Assembly: GCA_900708905.1 (NCBI GenBank)
Contig: CAADRB010000001.1
Span: 1,994,560 to 2,058,559 of the forward strand
Length of the DNA: 64,000 bases
Origin: Hymenolepis diminuta
Taxonomy: Eukaryota > Platyhelminthes > Cestoda > Cyclophyllidea > Hymenolepididae
Direction: 5' to 3'
Made by a program: the position numbers and the translations under genes. This document shows, one piece after another, positions 37,588-52,356 of this stretch. The notes beneath the pieces are model-generated. The model worked only from the letters and a program-made list of their open reading frames with translations, was not told the origin of the DNA and did not search any database. Each line of letters opens with the position of its first letter. Positions within the stretch are counted from its first letter, which is position 1.

Positions 37588-40500
37588 ATGTCAGAAAAGG
37601 GTAAAGGTTATGAGAAATTAAATCTGAGGGGCGCGATCGGTTTTAATGGTTTGTCAAAGTAATTCAGTGATGACATCTAGGCACCGTTGATAATTGCCTT
37701 CACGTTCATCCTGACCGTCAGAATTATATTTATGCTCTTGGATGTGCAGTCGTTATAGAGGATTTAATAAGTCATCGACAGAACTTACTACAAGGTCATT
37801 CAAGTAATATTGTATGCTTAGCTGTGTCCCGCGATGGATGTTACCTGGCATCTGGACAAATTATTCACATGGGATATAAGGTGTTGTTAAATAACCAAAA
37901 ATTATTGATAACATAGGCCGATATAATTCTTTGGGACTATGCTGAAAAGAAAGAAATCACACGCTTTGTTTCACATAACGTCAAAGTTCAGGCTCTAGCG
38001 TTTTCCCCAAATTCCAGATACTTAGTCAGCATTGGCGGGCAAGATGACAGAAGGTTTGATTAATTTTGTTCTAATTTTAAATTTAGCGTTATCTTATGGT
38101 CGATCAATAACAAAGCCGCTATTTGTGGTAGTCCAGCGCAGTTTAATAACGCAGGCATAACCAGATGCATTGCTTATTCCAATAATAATGAAAACATGTT
38201 CTTTACCGGTGGAGAGTAAGATGAATATTAACATTCAAAATCAGTTATTAGTTTTATTCTACGCATATGGCAGGCGAATGTGCAGAACAGAAAAATTCAT
38301 CCAACTGATTGCAGTCTTCGTCAGTATAAGCGAGCAATAACCAAAGTTCTCGTAAGTTATTAATGTAAATTTACCTTGATTTATTCATTTGAACATCAAT
38401 GAAACTCGCCAATACCTGGTATTTATAGGCTGATAAAAATGATGAAATGTTATACTGTGCTACAACATCTGGTGATATTTTAGCAGTGCGAATCAGTTCA
38501 GCAATTGTTCAGTTGATTTTTCCTGAACGTGATAAATACAGCCTGGGTATCACGTCGCTATGCCTTCTGGACGACACTTCTCTTATAGTTGGTACTGGAG
38601 AGGGACTAATTCAATTATTGAGAGTTGGCCAACGTACCAACAGATCTAAATATGAAAAGGATATTCAGAAGACTGAGTAGGTTTTCAACACGTTCTTAAT
38701 AATATTTATGACAAAACACGTCCTCTAAAATGATCATGTGTTTTTTTCTTTCAAGCTTTTGTTAAGTTCCATTAATTTAGGCTATTGAGTTGTTTCCTTT
38801 TTACTGAATAGTCAAGTTTTGTGCGTTTTACAGGATTTTGAACTTTTGTTTACTCAGCTGAAGGTCATAGAGATACGTCTGTTTTATTTATTTTTTCAGA
38901 GGGTTGTTTTTGATGAAATCATCTTATCAAGTGGTAATTAGTCCTTTTTTTAATTCAAATTTTCAGTGAGTTTCCTTGAAGTATCAGTAGTTCGATCATG
39001 TTAAATTTCACGGCTTAGTTTAGTACCACAGGAAGGGGAGAATTATAACGGTATCTCATTTTCTACATTCCATAAATCCATTTATCCTCCATCAGTCGGT
39101 TTAGGATAAATCGATTAATGATAAATTGAAAGCGCAGTTTAGCTAATCTGCACATGTTTTGTTAAATTATTGAGGTTGATGAGAGCATGACATATGCGGA
39201 CGGTGATACAAATGCCAATCACCGTCAATTTGGTTGAACGTACCATCTAGGTGTGTAGTTCAGTTTGATTCGAGTCGTTTATTGCTATTTGTTTCCATTT
39301 CTCATTTTTACTTTGAAGTTAATAATGGATAAAGACATGGTGGATGGACGTTTGATTTTGTATTATCTCCATCAATTATCGTATTCCTTATCCTATCTAG
39401 ACGATTCGCTAGAACTATGGCAATTAATGATAAATATTTCAAGTTATCAATTTACTCAGGAATAGGATTTTATTAATCCTGCATTTTTTACTTTTCTACT
39501 GTGTATCATTCATTAAAAGCTGTCAGAATACTATGCTAATACGAGTTAGACTACTAAAAATTAATTAATAATCAAATTTCAGTGGTCTTATTAACACAGT
39601 CTCTCAAATTGATAAACCTTTTCTCTATTTGATTTTTGTACCTTCTTAAATGTACGCCTTGGAATATTTCATATCTTTCCCCCTTGCTTCGACAGTCGAA
39701 ATTATGCCTAACATGCCTATTTCTGTATATGTATCAAAATTGACGTATTAAGACGCTCCTCTGACTTCTTACTTTGAGGGACATCTGAACCGACAGTGGA
39801 GCGGCTCTGATATGGACCTTTAGCAATTCTTTTAGCTTAATACTCAGAATAGTTGGAAGTGCTAGTCGTATACCGCAACAAGTTCTCTTACTCTTAACAT
39901 TTTATCTTTATTGTAGAACAAAGCGCAATGTAATGGGTTCAGTGACAGCTATTACTCTTCGTGGAGAGGGTCACCAGTTCTTCGTGGCCACCGACAAGTG
40001 TCAGATTTACCGTTTTGATGGGTCAACATTCAATCATGAACTCATCAACTCCTGCCACTCTTCACCAATTAACGATGTCGAATTTCCTGAGTAGGCATAC
40101 TAATTTAATATCAGTGGCAAGATATATTTTCATTAAATATTTATTTAATCAACAGGAATTGTTCTGACTTGTTCGTCACATGCTCCTATGAAGATATCCG
40201 GGTGTTCCATACACCAAGTCAACAGGAACTTCTGCGCATCAATATCCCAAACCGCGTCTGCTTCTGCCTTGATCTCGTGAAGGATGGAACGGCCATCATT
40301 TCAGGTATAATTTGCTTTTTACTGAAATATGATTACAATAACATGATCCTTTTGTACTTTGTTGCGTTTTAAGTCAAAATTACTGAAACTGATTTTGTTT
40401 TAATACTCTCATGATATGCACGTCGGAGATCATGAATTTAATGTCCTTTGGGGCACATCTTGTGAACGGAATACCCAACCATACTGGTTTAGTCTGGTCA

Positions 40501-43500
40501 ATCAAGGGATTTCGAAATTCTAATTTCTCTCGAGGGAATCTCTAGGATTCTACTCCTATGCTCAAGATAGGTGTTAGAAAAATCTTTCCTAAATGTGTGA
40601 TGGTTATTTTCTTGAATATTTATGCTATTTTATAGCGGGAAATTCTTCTTTATTTAATATGTGAGTAATTCGAAAATTACCCTTTTTTCAGTTTGCTTGA
40701 ATATACAGATATATAAATTTATTGGACTCAGACTATTATATGACTGAAATGATGCATTCAACAGTCTTGTTGAATGCATTAAAGTTAGTCTTTAAAGCCT
40801 AGGGAATTAAGTGTAATGGCTTAGCCGAAATCAGGGTTTTTCGAATATGATTCTTCGTGAGTGTTCACTTTGAATGAAAACGGCCTAGGAGCTAACTTAA
40901 AATTTTTACCTATTTCGTCTTCGTCATTTTAAGATTGTAAGCTTCCTTCTTAACCATTGGAAGAAGAAGTGAATTGAAGCAGCAGGACTGATCATTCTTG
41001 ATTGAAGGATATAGAATTTAGAACGTGTGATATAAATTTGGTGAATTATTAACAACCCGAAACCAAATGATCAAATGACATAAGACTTTTAAATACCTTG
41101 ACATTACTCTCAGCATCCTTTTTTGATCTCCTCCCCTTTATCACTGGTTGAAATTTTCGTTAGGCGATTCCAGTTGCTTCGCACAATTAAAAATTCAGAT
41201 TTTTTTATTAATATGAATGATAATAATGATAACAGTTGAAATCAAACTTCATCAAAAAGTAGTGTGGCTTAGAGTATTTAAAGAAACAGGATCTTACATT
41301 TCAATAAGTCTTTCTCTTCAAATTCCTTAACCTAACATAATGGCCCCTAAAGGTGTTATGGAAAGTCCTGAAGGAACTTGGCTTGTGAGACTTATTAAAA
41401 CCTCACATTCTACCACTTTTATGCTATATAGAATTAAACAAAGCAATTGACCACTTACACTCCTGAAATTTCTCCACCGGTATGGTGTTCTAGATAGAAT
41501 CTTTATTATTATCCTGATAAGCACTTTATAGAATCTTTACTTAATAAATAAGTTACTTTAACTTTACTTTAAATTGCATAATTGAAAGGTTGGGATGACA
41601 GCTGCATTCGAGCCTTCTATCCCGAGACGGGCCGTTTGATGTATGCCGTAAACGACGCTCACAAGAAAGGAGTCACTGCTGTAGCCGCTATGACTAACGG
41701 CTCCAGGATCATTTCAGGAGGTGGAGAGGGTCAAGTTCGTGTCTGGGAGATACGCGAGATACCCACAACCAGCAAGAAGGTGATCGCTGCTCATCGCCAT
41801 CGACCACACCGCTGCCAGGGAGATCCACATGGAACTGAGGAGGAAGAAGGTTCAAAATTTTTTGCCACTCTTCTGACAACGCTTAAAGAACACACGAATG
41901 CGGTCTCTTGTATTAAGATTAATAAAGATGGGACGAAATGCGTTTCTTCATCAGCTGATGGCACTTGTATTATTTGGAATTTGGTGTAAATTAACCCAGT
42001 ATTAAATATATCTCACTTCTCTTTGCTCTATCAACTCAATGTTCCATTCTTCTCCTTTAGAGAGTTCACTCGTATGCAGGTCATGTTTGCCAGCACGCTC
42101 TTCAGAGCAGTATGTTTCAATGCAAGCGAAGTACAGTTACTGACTGTCGGAACAGATAGAAGGATTGGCTACTGGGAAGTGTATGATGGATCACAGATTC
42201 GTGAACTTGAAGCTTCAAGATCTGGTTCGATTAATGGTTTAGATTTAAGTGCTGATGGAACTACTTTCGTTACAGGAGGAGATGATAAAATTGTCAAGGT
42301 GTGATGTTCGTTTTATATCCTGCTACTTATTATATTAAGTGGAACTACTTTTCAATTACATGCTTTTGTTAGTTTAACATGACAATCTTATACGACCGAT
42401 AATTTGTACACTTATTAGGACGACTAAACTTGTTTACATATAAACTAAACAGGCATTAGATAACCAAACAGTTAACTTCACCTGAAATTCAACTTATCTT
42501 GTTTTTACGTTCAGAATACAGTTTATCATTATTGATCATGCATTTTCCATTTCAACCCAATTTACAGTAAGTTTGTGCTTAAAGTCTTCGAATAAGTCTT
42601 ACCTTTTCCTTATAAATACAAGGTTTCATCCAAAATCAATAAATTCTAAATTCTTCTGGTCATAAGCCCATGAGTTTTGACCATGACTATTTCCTCTTAG
42701 CTAAGCTGAGCACTTCAAGTACATTCCTTTGTAAATTGGACGCATATTCACACATAAATGGTGAAAATGAGAGGTCCGAATGTTTATCTGACCTGTATTG
42801 GATACATTTCTGCAAATTTTGGCAAGCGGAAACTAATCTCAACTTAAAATTCAATTATTGTTGAAAACGCGCTCCAAAAAGACATAGCAAAAGAATTACT
42901 AATCTCTTTTAGAAAGAATATGATTAAAGCGATCTAAAGTGATAAAATTGACCATTCGTTTGCGAATTTATAATCCAGAGGAATATTGCAGGTAGTAGGA
43001 TTACAAACTTGAGCCTTTCTTGTTTCAAATGAATCAGAATTAGTTTGAGATAAAAGCGATCTCAAAAATGTACAAAAATGTAAACATTTATTTTAGAAAA
43101 ATTGGTATCTAAAATGAATTTCCATTAAACAGTCCTTAAATTAAAGTCTATCTGAATTTAGTAATCTCCTATACCCCAAACTTTGGAAGTCTCAAGAACA
43201 AAAGAATTTCCGTACTTTCCAAGGCTAGGTAAGGTATCTTGAAGCTGTTCTTATAAGAGACACATTCTACCAGGTTATTTGGCTATGGGTGGTTTGCCAT
43301 CCAAATTACTGAATGTGCACCTATGAACATTAATTTCGTGACCTCTGACATGAAAAGTACATGTTAACTATTGTGCAACCCAGTCATATAAAAAAATAAC
43401 ATTATCAATGGTTGAAATGTATCCCATTTAAACCCCGCCAGTCAAAATAATCTGATTCATATTACCTTTCCGCCTCATCAATTATGTTTTGTTTTTCCTT

Positions 43501-43656
43501 TTAAAGGTCTGGCGCTATAACGAAGGTGACGTGACCCATGTTGGACTTGGTCATTCGTCATCCATTTCACGTCTTCGAATCTCGCCCGATCAGCGACTGA
43601 TTGTCAGTGTCAGTGAAGATGGAGGCATCTTTCTCTGGGACCTGCCATCACATTAA
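37588..43656 (+). CDS. CFAP52: Cilia- and flagella-associated protein 52 (WDR16), WD40 protein
   Basis: Eleven exons join in phase to a 660-residue protein: 37588-37648, 37681-37880, 37917-38053, 38087-38215, 38252-38351, 38429-38676, 39917-40090, 40156-40304, 41589-41985, 42061-42298 and 43507-43656. CFAP52 is a double beta-propeller protein inside doublet microtubules of motile cilia. Family landmarks occur in order: GAIGFNG near the start, KADIILWDYA, the NRKIHPTDC segment, SVTAITLRGEGHQF, TGRLMYAVNDAHKKGVTA, ISGGGEGQVRVWE, SADGTCIIWNLV, GTDRRIGYWEVYDG and VTHVGLGHS. Human CFAP52 is 620 residues; the excess is mainly a His/Glu-rich insert at about residues 460-492. The first four introns are 32-36 nt; later ones are 77, 1240, 65, 1284, 75 and 1208 nt. 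Splice sites are GT-AG. In a flatworm, motile cilia occur in flame cells and sperm. Confidence 0.97.
40752..40779. repeat. Perfect 12-bp hairpin in CFAP52 intron 8
   Basis: ATGCATTCAACA and its exact inverse TGTTGAATGCAT are separated by a GTCT tetraloop. No mismatch. It is non-coding and its function is unknown; it could be a remnant of a small inverted repeat. Confidence 0.8.
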
Positions 43657-43705
43657 CTCACATTTCCTGCTGCTCTACGTTAATAATATGCCGTCACATA
43701 CTAGC

Positions 43706-43711
43706 AATAAA
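43706..43711 (+). terminator. Likely polyadenylation signal of CFAP52
   Basis: AATAAA lies 50 bases after the CFAP52 stop codon, a normal spacing for a short 3' untranslated region. Confidence 0.6.
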
Positions 43712-46700
43712 ATTGCTATTACTCATTATTGTTTTTCTAACGTTTTCCACCGCTTAATGTGCGGCCTCTGCTATAACCTAGGTTGCCCATTGATGTATAA
43801 AATAACTACAGACCAAGAAAAAGAGAAGGTAGAGGATCTATTGCTCAAATGATGGTTTCTCTTTTCCACTATATTAAGGAAGCACAGCTATTCAGATTTA
43901 TCGTAGATGTATGAAATCAATTTTCCTTCTGTTTGAATAGCGTCTATTCACAGAACTTTATAAAATCTGCTCAAGACATCGAAAATGTTCGATTTTATCT
44001 CCTTTCATTTCAACACTGTCAACTTCTGAACCTCAGAGAGTACCAATGAGATGATGTATGGATTGATGAGAACAAAAGAGTATTTACTTGGTATGTTTGG
44101 GCCAATAGGGTAAAAGGGGACGCATGAGATAGAATAATGACAACTGACTAATAGATCGGAATCATGAAGTGTCTGTCTACCAAATAAAGTAGTAAACTGG
44201 ATATCATGAGTTAACTTAGGTGATCCTAAAAGTAAAAAAAGAAGAAATTTTGGAAGGGAGAGGCTCGAAACGGCAAGAATCTGGTCACTATGACTTGCCA
44301 ACCTCGATAACATGATATCGTTCATAGACTGGAGAAGGCAGCATGGACAATGATAAGAACATACGTGACACGTGGTCTTTTACGCAATTTCGAATTAAAT
44401 ATTCGCTTTCAGTTTCTAAAAACCTGTGGCATTAAGTTATATATGACAGTTTTCGGCGGTCTTTGAGTTATTATTACTCACAATAATGCAGAAATTCTCT
44501 AACCAGTAAGTACAACCAGTGTTAAAAGGAGGGGATCAAAAAGATACTGAAATCGGAGTCCTTTTATCGATCTTTGCGTGGATCTTTGCAGTAGTCTATC
44601 ACTATCTTTTCACTCTGACAACCAATTTCCACACTTCGGAATGTACTACTAGCTTGTCAAGTTATTGAACTTTTAAATGTCAAGAGATCTTATTAATTAC
44701 ATTTTAGTTACCTCTTAGAATTTGTCTGTGGAGAAGATAGCCCTAGTAATAATGTGGACGATCTCAGAATGGAATTTTATTACATTTTAGAATACTATTG
44801 AAATGAATTTGTGCACTACCTACATAAATTTTAATAAAGTTTTAGCCCTAGAATTTAACCGGCAATTTCGTGATCAAGAATGCCGCATTTTCAGAAAATA
44901 ATTACGAATAATTAAGTGGTATACTATTTTTTTACAGACACTCGTTAAATAAGTGACTAATTAAATGTAATTCGATTAAATAATTCAATCTAAAAAGCAA
45001 ATTAAAAAGCATGAGAAGTCCCTGTAGATGCTAATGGCTCCAATCTTCCGAACTGCTTCTTTTGTCCTCAGACAAATTTGACCAAGTCCTTGGTAGGATC
45101 CAAACTTTGACGTTACCGTGCAAAAGTACGTAGTCATTGTGTGTCTATTTAATTCCAACGGTCTGCAGGACTAAGTACAGACTTGTGGATTCATTTTAAT
45201 ATGAATAAACAACAATACGACAATGCGATTTGTAGGTGAAACAAAATTGATTAATTTTAGAGCAAGAAATTAATGAAAATTTGAACTTATGATATTAAAG
45301 AAATTCCTTAGAATAAAATATTAATTTTCTTTGTCTCGAGAGGAGTTGATAAATAATGGAAGCACTCTTAGCTAAAAATAAAGAAAAATTGTTTACAAAG
45401 ATTAATAGTTGTATAAAACTTCTCCCCATGTCCCAAAATTTCAGTATTAAATGAAATTATCAAGATATCTTAAACTAAAAGAATAAATGGCTAATAAATG
45501 AGTATGTGGTTTTAATATATGACATTTTCTACAAGAGTGTGTAGAAAAGAACATTGAATAGGATATTTTGGCATAACGTAATTCGGTACTAGTCTGGTCT
45601 GTCGTAACTGAAACATCCAACGAAATCAATTCCTTCTCTCAAATAATTAAACACCATCTCAAGGGAATTTGTAGCCTATTATATGTAAATGTTTATAGAA
45701 TAGAAAGTAATGTCTTCGTATTATCAATGAGATCACTGTTCCACAAACACAACGATTAGCGACGACCTCAAGTGTCTGATTTTCAGATATTTTCGGTCTA
45801 CAATAGACGCACTTTCATTCCCAATCATGATACTGATCCATCTACGAGGGATTGATATAATGATAGTAGCTTGTTTTGAGGATTCATTTGTTCATTTGAA
45901 ACAAAGAAATCATTTGGGCGGGTAGTACATAGTTTTCATCGTAATATTTACTTAGGGGAAGGGAAAGACAAATTGGAATATATTATTCTAGAAATCATGA
46001 ATCTTAAATAGCTCCAACTATTATTGGAGCAATCGGTAGGAACTTAGTTTTCAAAGTAAATGAGTGAAGATTTACTTCATTTTACCTTTTAAATGCAAAG
46101 ATCCGTATTTATATGGACTTTCTTACATTTGATGTTATTTTTTGCAAAAAAAATTCGCCTTCTTTTGGAAGATAATAGATAGAGGTGTCTTCTAGCTTGT
46201 GGGATAGTAAGGTGAACATCGATTTTTCGATTATGCATGACATCAATCAATCTACTTCTATTTCTATCAAACTTGATGTTTTCAAGGACATCTATTTATT
46301 AATCACGGTAATAAAAAGTATCCAATTTCTTTCTACGAAATATGATCGTTGGATTCAAGTTATAAGCTATCTACATCTCGGATATTGTCCACTGCTTTAT
46401 GCTCACACATTATGCTGTCCAAATTTGAGGAATTACTCCCTGTTTTATGAATGAATGGATGTTTACGAATTCAAGGGCTTACTGATCAGTTTTTTGATAT
46501 TAATGGTTAATCAACAACTCAAGAAACATTTTTTCTTCTAAAAGCAAGGATACCAAACTTTGTCGTGATATAACATAGTTATTTATATAATCCAGAAAGT
46601 AATTTAACTGATTGACCGAATGCGTAAGATTGCTTGGTTATTGCATTGGTCATGAATGCAATTTTATGATTTGCCACTGTGAAAAGATAAATAAGTCGAC

Positions 46701-47100
46701 TGGCACGATTAACCACGGAGATATATCAAGTTAAAATAGTGGACATAATCTGGAAGAAAAGTGATAAGGTTAGGGCAGTTAAATATCTTATTGGTCATTG
46801 TGTGTCATGGGAAATTATATTTGTTGTTATGTCGGGAGCTTTGAATTATATTACACTCACTAATCTAAAAAGGTTATACCTATGGTAAAGATAGACAAGA
46901 GTTAATAGATTTTAATGTTTTCGAGTAGTAGTTATCAAGAGCGAAAGTTTTCATTTGCCCGCATTTTCGCATTCACGCGTTCCACAAATTATTTTACAAA
47001 TATTTGATAGTGGAAAAAGGCATAAACCCGACTTTACCAATTTAAATGGAATGTGCGCGGTGCCACGCCAGTTAACAATGTCAATAAACGTCACCTACTA
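43712..47100. other. Intergenic interval between CFAP52 and the mariner element
   Basis: No recognisable gene. The longest open frames, 44005-44325 (-, 106 codons) and 46185-46454 (+, 89 codons), show no known motif and no obvious splice context. AT-rich throughout. Confidence 0.4.
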
Positions 47101-47164
47101 ACACATGGGCTGAAAAGTCCTGGGCCTAACAAAGAAAACACAGTTTTTTGGTTCAGAATTAGCT

Positions 47165-48154
47165 TTATTCATCAACGTAATCTCTATCAAGAGCAACGCA
47201 ATCTTTCCAGCGCCGCTCTAACATTTCAATACCACTTTTGTAGAACGATTTATCTTTTGCCTCAAAATAGGCCTCACTTTCAGCGATAACCTCTTCATTT
47301 GTACGAAATTTCTTGCCGCCGAGCATTTTTTCAGGTCTGCAAACAACCAGCAGTCGCTGAGAGCCAAATCTGGCGAATACGATGGATGTGGGAGCAATTC
47401 GAAGTTCAATTCATGTAGTTTTGTCATTGTTTTGATTNNNNNNNNNNNNNNNNNNNNNNNNNNNNNNNNNNNNNNNNNNNNNNNNNNNNNNNNNNNNNNN
47501 NNNNNNNNNNNNNNNNNNNNNNNNNNNNNNNNNNNNNNNNNNNNNNNNNNNNNNNNNNNNNNNNNNNNNNNNNNNNNNNNNNNNNNNNNNNNNNNNNNNN
47601 NNNNNNNNNNNNNNNNNNNNNNNNNNNNNNNNNNNNNNNNNNNNNNNNNNNNNNNNNNNNNNNNNNNNNNNNNNNNNNNNNNNNNNNNNNNNNNNNNNNN
47701 NNNNNNNNNNNNNNNNNNNNNNNNNNNNNNNNNNNNNNNNNNNNNNNNNNNNNNNNNNNNNNNNNNNNNNNNNNNNNNNNNNNNNNNNNNNNNNNNNNNN
47801 NNNNNNNNNNNNNNNNNNNNNNNNNNNNNNNNNNNNNNNNNNNNNNNNNNNNNNNNNNNNNNNNNNNNNNNNNNNNNNNNNNNTAACTCACGCAACTTCA
47901 CTTTTCCATCATTCAAAACAATTTTGTGGATTTTTTATGTTTTCTGGTGTTGCCGCCTCATTTGGACGTCCACTGCGTTCTGCATCATCGGTGTCTCTAC
48001 GACCACGTTTGAAGTCAGCAAGCCAACGTTTTATTGTTGTTTCTGATGGAGCGGAGTCCCCATAACACTTTTCAAGCCATTCCTTCGCTTGAACGGTATT
48101 TTTTCCCATCAGGAAACAATGTAAAATTAAAACACGAAATTGTATTTGATCCAT
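47165..48154 (-). pseudogene. Mariner transposase, frameshifted and interrupted by a gap
   Basis: The reading starts with ATG at 48154-48152 (MDQIQFRV). It holds the helix-turn-helix region (SETTIKRWLADFKRG), then the linker motif ERSGRPNEA. At about 47928-47935 a run of A bases lacks one base and the frame breaks; the expected continuation is in the next frame up to the gap. After the gap the third catalytic-Asp motif YSPDLALSD (about 47355-47380) is present. A second one-base loss in an A run at about 47325-47332 breaks the frame again; the C-terminus, ending near VDE, stops with TAA at 47167-47165. The first two catalytic Asp residues fall in the gap and cannot be checked. Both breaks lie in A homopolymers, so sequencing error is as likely as decay. 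Confidence 0.88.
47438..47883. other. Assembly gap (446 N) inside the mariner transposase
   Basis: 446 consecutive N. With them the element is close to normal mariner length, so the gap size is probably an informed estimate. Open frames reported across this gap have no meaning. Confidence 0.95.
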
Positions 48155-48333
48155 TATTTTGAAAATAACAAAAGTAGCGTCACTTTTAGCACAATAACTC
48201 ACAAACCAATAAATAGAATATCATGAAATTTTAACAGCTGCCTTTTGAAGGTTAGTATTAACTGAAAAAGGTAATTGCAATAAAACTAGCGCCATCTATG
48301 TGTTAGACTCGGGACTTTTCAGTCCATGTGTTA

Positions 48334-50119
48334 TATAACACACGGTGTTTGCCTTGGTGATTTCCAGCTTTGTTTATAGTATAGTGAGACCAAGATATCT
48401 GAAGGAAGTATTAAAACTTTCATAAGGTACACAAATTGGTGATGTGTCGCCTATTCATTAGGTGATGCTAACCCGTCTTCAACAAGTAATAAAGCAATTA
48501 CCATTTAGGGTTATTTAAAAACGGATTGCTGAACATCGTTCAATAAAGGAACAGCCTTAAGTTAGATAGGTCAATTTATTTAGAGAGTAAATGAAAAGCA
48601 ATTTCCTATGGGAATTTTTGGGCGTTCAAATATTTAGGAAGATATCTAGTTATCGATCCATGAGGAACCAGGTATTCGAGTGCAAGGATGGTGATGAATC
48701 CTTAAACATTTACCTGCTCAGATCGATTTCAAGAACTTTTGTGTAAAATTCAAGGCATCAGACTCAATGATGAAGTCTTTAGTATTTTAAGAAACTCCAG
48801 GTGAATGCGAATATGTAAATCGAATTTAAATTTAAACCTCATTTATACGTGGTTTTCAAATATTCCTTCTAAATTTTCCTGTAAATTCGTAATTAGAATC
48901 AAGTGAATAAACAGTTAAATGACCTCAGTAACTAGTCCAAATGAACGAGGGTATCATTTTGTTGACATTACGTAAGAGCGAGGGAGTATTTATGATAAAC
49001 CAATAAACAGAAACCAATTATTGCACAGTCGCACTGGGGATGACGTAAAGGACGAGTTAATAACATTATTGTGTTATACGTGCATTGAATTTGCGCATGT
49101 ATGATCTGTTTCTTGATCATTTGGGTTAATTTTTGGTCAAAATAATGATTTTTTGAAACTCTCTTTAAAATTCCGAGGTCTAAATCTGGCCAATCTAATC
49201 GAACCGTAAGAGTTGTTAAATTAATTGTGGTCAAAAACCGACTTGACTTTCTTGTATGATCACTATTATGAGAATCGCGTGGTAAAACGGTTAAAATTCA
49301 ATCTAACATTTAACATTGAGGTGATCCAAAGAGTCTCTTGGCAGCAAATATGCTTTAGATTTCTGGAAAATGTGTGGACTGATCGAATGTACCGTTCAGT
49401 TACTAATCAAGAGCATATTTCTTTTTTGGAAGGTTTTCAAATATTTTTACTACAGTACGTTCGTCCTTTTTCCAAAATAAGATACCTGTTAAATTCAATC
49501 ACTTTCCTCGATCTAAAGAAATAATTGTGGCTTTACATTTTTACAGAACAGTCTAGAAATTGTGCGCACCGGAGTGGTTCGAAAATACCAGTCTACCTGC
49601 AAAAAATTAGGAAATGTCGAACGGGGTTCTAATATCTATATTAACTTCTTGGTATATCTTGCTCCCATTTACAAATTTGCTAGTTATTAAAAACTAATCA
49701 AACTACAGCTTAAACCTAACTGCGGTAGTAAATAAAGACCGCCGCGACTCGCTTATTTTTACATGCATTCCACACACCAAGATTCCAAGTCACGTAAACA
49801 CAAAGATAGCCAATGATTGCAGTTCAATAATGACCATCCTGTTCTCCGGTAATATTAATCCCATTAAGAAACATAAGACAGAACATCTTTAATAAAAAAA
49901 CAGTGTCTATTCATTAACACCGAAGTTAATTAATGAAGGATGTTCATCGTCAAATTAAGCAAAGAGGAGTAGGAACACGAAAATTAGCCGCCTAGACACG
50001 TCAACAATATAAATTAGAGTAGAGAGGAGACTAGAATAAATAAAGCAACAGAGAAGATAGAAGAGGTGTTGTTATAAATGTCACTAGTCTAAATTCGATC
50101 AAGAGGACCACACTTTGTT
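48334..50119. other. Intergenic interval downstream of GPI
   Basis: No gene recognised. Open frames at 48968-49234 (-) and 49225-49524 (+, 99 codons) lack motifs. This side holds the GPI 3' untranslated region; no clear AATAAA on the minus strand was seen close to the stop. Confidence 0.4.
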
Positions 50120-52340
<2,221 letters not shown>

Positions 52341-52356
52341 CTATAGAGACGAAAGC
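52341..52356 (-). promoter_or_regulatory. 3' splice acceptor abutting the GPI start codon
   Basis: Read on the minus strand, the pyrimidine-rich CTTTCGTCTCTATAG ends exactly at the ATG. No 5' untranslated sequence separates acceptor and start. Either a non-coding first exon lies upstream or, as known for many cestode and trematode mRNAs, a spliced leader is added here in trans. Confidence 0.5.

Larger units (their letters stand above)
47101..48331 (-). mobile_element. Full-length mariner element with TA target-site duplication
   Basis: About 1231 bp as assembled. The left end starts ACACATGGGCTGAAAAGTCC at 47101. The right end, read inverted from 48331, is ACACATGGACTGAAAAGTCC, and similarity continues to about 30 bp. 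TA dinucleotides flank both ends (47099-47100 and 48332-48333), the hallmark of Tc1/mariner insertion. It carries one transposase gene on the minus strand. The transposase N-terminus resembles the mellifera-type mariners known in insects and worms; subfamily assignment is inference. Nearly intact termini suggest a fairly recent insertion. Confidence 0.93.

Noticed and set aside
44005..44325. 106-codon open frame, minus strand
   Set aside because: Among the longest unexplained frames, but no known motif, no splice or start context and unremarkable composition; expected by chance in 64 kb.
47218..48046. Long open frames of 155-232 codons across the N run
   Set aside because: Most of their length is unknown bases. 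Only the flanking minus-strand transposase reading is real.
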